Source: Actinomycetes bacterium (GTDB taxonomy: Bacteria; Actinomycetota; Acidimicrobiia; Acidimicrobiales; Bog-793). From it: a stretch of DNA of 5,997 nucleotides. The notes below the pieces were generated by a model. It did no database searches and was not told where the DNA came from. It saw only the letters and a program-made list of their open reading frames with translations. A program made the translations under genes and the position numbers. Of this stretch, positions 5,856 through 5,997 are shown one piece after another. Location of the stretch: contig JAJYGM010000724.1 in the NCBI GenBank assembly GCA_021785095.1, positions 1 through 5,997 of the forward strand, given 5' to 3'. Every line of letters starts with the position of its first letter. The first letter of the stretch is position 1.

Positions 5856-5997
5856 GTGGACCAGTGTGGCGACCGCGACAGCGTTGAAGGAGGCGTGCGC
5901 AACCGTGCTCGGTCCGAGCCGCCGGCTCCACGAAGCCAACACACCGAGCGCGATCCCGAAGACCGCGAGCCCGAGGAACTGGAGCGGCTCGAAGTGG
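5847..5997 (-). CDS. C-terminal fragment of a CPBP-family intramembrane protease-like protein
   Basis: Only the last 49 codons lie in the window; the 5' end is beyond the right edge. The frame reads from a partial codon at 5997 to TGA at 5849-5847. The fragment has a hydrophobic helix (LQFLGLAVFGIALGVLAS), then SRRLGPSTVAHASFNAVAVA and a short end. The G-x-L-x-x-W..R.LG-S-x-x-x-x-HxxxN pattern (H34 and N38 of the fragment) is the last conserved motif of CPBP (CAAX protease and bacteriocin-processing, formerly Abi) membrane metalloproteases, where the His and Asn belong to the putative metal site. The EExxxR and FxxxH motifs would lie upstream, out of view, so activity cannot be judged. Reading this frame shows that the membrane protein downstream cannot start at its longest possible position. 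The substrate is unknown. Confidence 0.8.
   Translation of the reverse strand, partial: HFEPLQFLGLAVFGIALGVLASWSRRLGPSTVAHASFNAVAVATLVHFH

Noticed and set aside
3626..5887. 753-codon plus-strand open frame antisense to the membrane protein
   Set aside because: The composition is Arg/Glu/Gly/His-rich, as expected from the antisense of hydrophobic GC-rich codons, and the opposite strand encodes clear membrane segments and motifs.
5738..5944. N-terminal extension of the membrane protein to a GTG at 5944
   Set aside because: The extra 69 residues are non-hydrophobic low-quality sequence, and they overlap the protease-like gene end, which shows a genuine HxxxN motif in another frame.

Overview
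The window is very GC-rich, and every gene in it lies on the minus strand. Codon use is strongly G/C-ending, start codons include GTG, and genes are packed with 4-25 nt junctions. Protein flavour and gene order suggest a high-GC actinobacterium, possibly Acidimicrobiia-like; the lineage is inference only.

In transcription order (right to left) the layout is as follows. (1) The last 49 codons of a CPBP-type intramembrane protease-like protein, 5997-5847. (2) A 109-nt gap. (3) A large polytopic membrane protein, 5737-3104, with a glycosyltransferase-C / '6-pyruvoyl-tetrahydropterin synthase-related' architecture. (4) A 142-nt gap with an inverted repeat and a 14-nt tandem repeat. (5) A compact three-gene unit: phosphomannomutase/phosphoglucomutase (2961-1564), a small Trm112-like protein with a degenerate zinc site and an acidic repetitive tail (1538-1221), and a two-SIS-domain phosphoglucose/phosphomannose isomerase (1224-175) that starts inside the stop of the gene before it (GTGA overlap). 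(6) About 174 nt of downstream sequence with a GC hairpin and no gene I can identify.

Functionally, the isomerase and the mutase together convert fructose-6-P to mannose-6-P and then mannose-1-P (and/or glucose-6-P to glucose-1-P). These are precursors for GDP-mannose or other sugar nucleotides. The large membrane protein upstream is plausibly a consumer of a lipid-linked sugar for cell-envelope glycans, but its substrate cannot be read from the sequence.

I see no phage, insertion sequence, CRISPR array, rRNA or convincing tRNA. The region looks like ordinary chromosomal housekeeping. The oddest sequence-level features are short tandem duplications that sit on, or run up to, the stop codons of three consecutive genes, and the loss of zinc ligands in the Trm112-like protein. 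I found no evidence for a novel multi-gene system.
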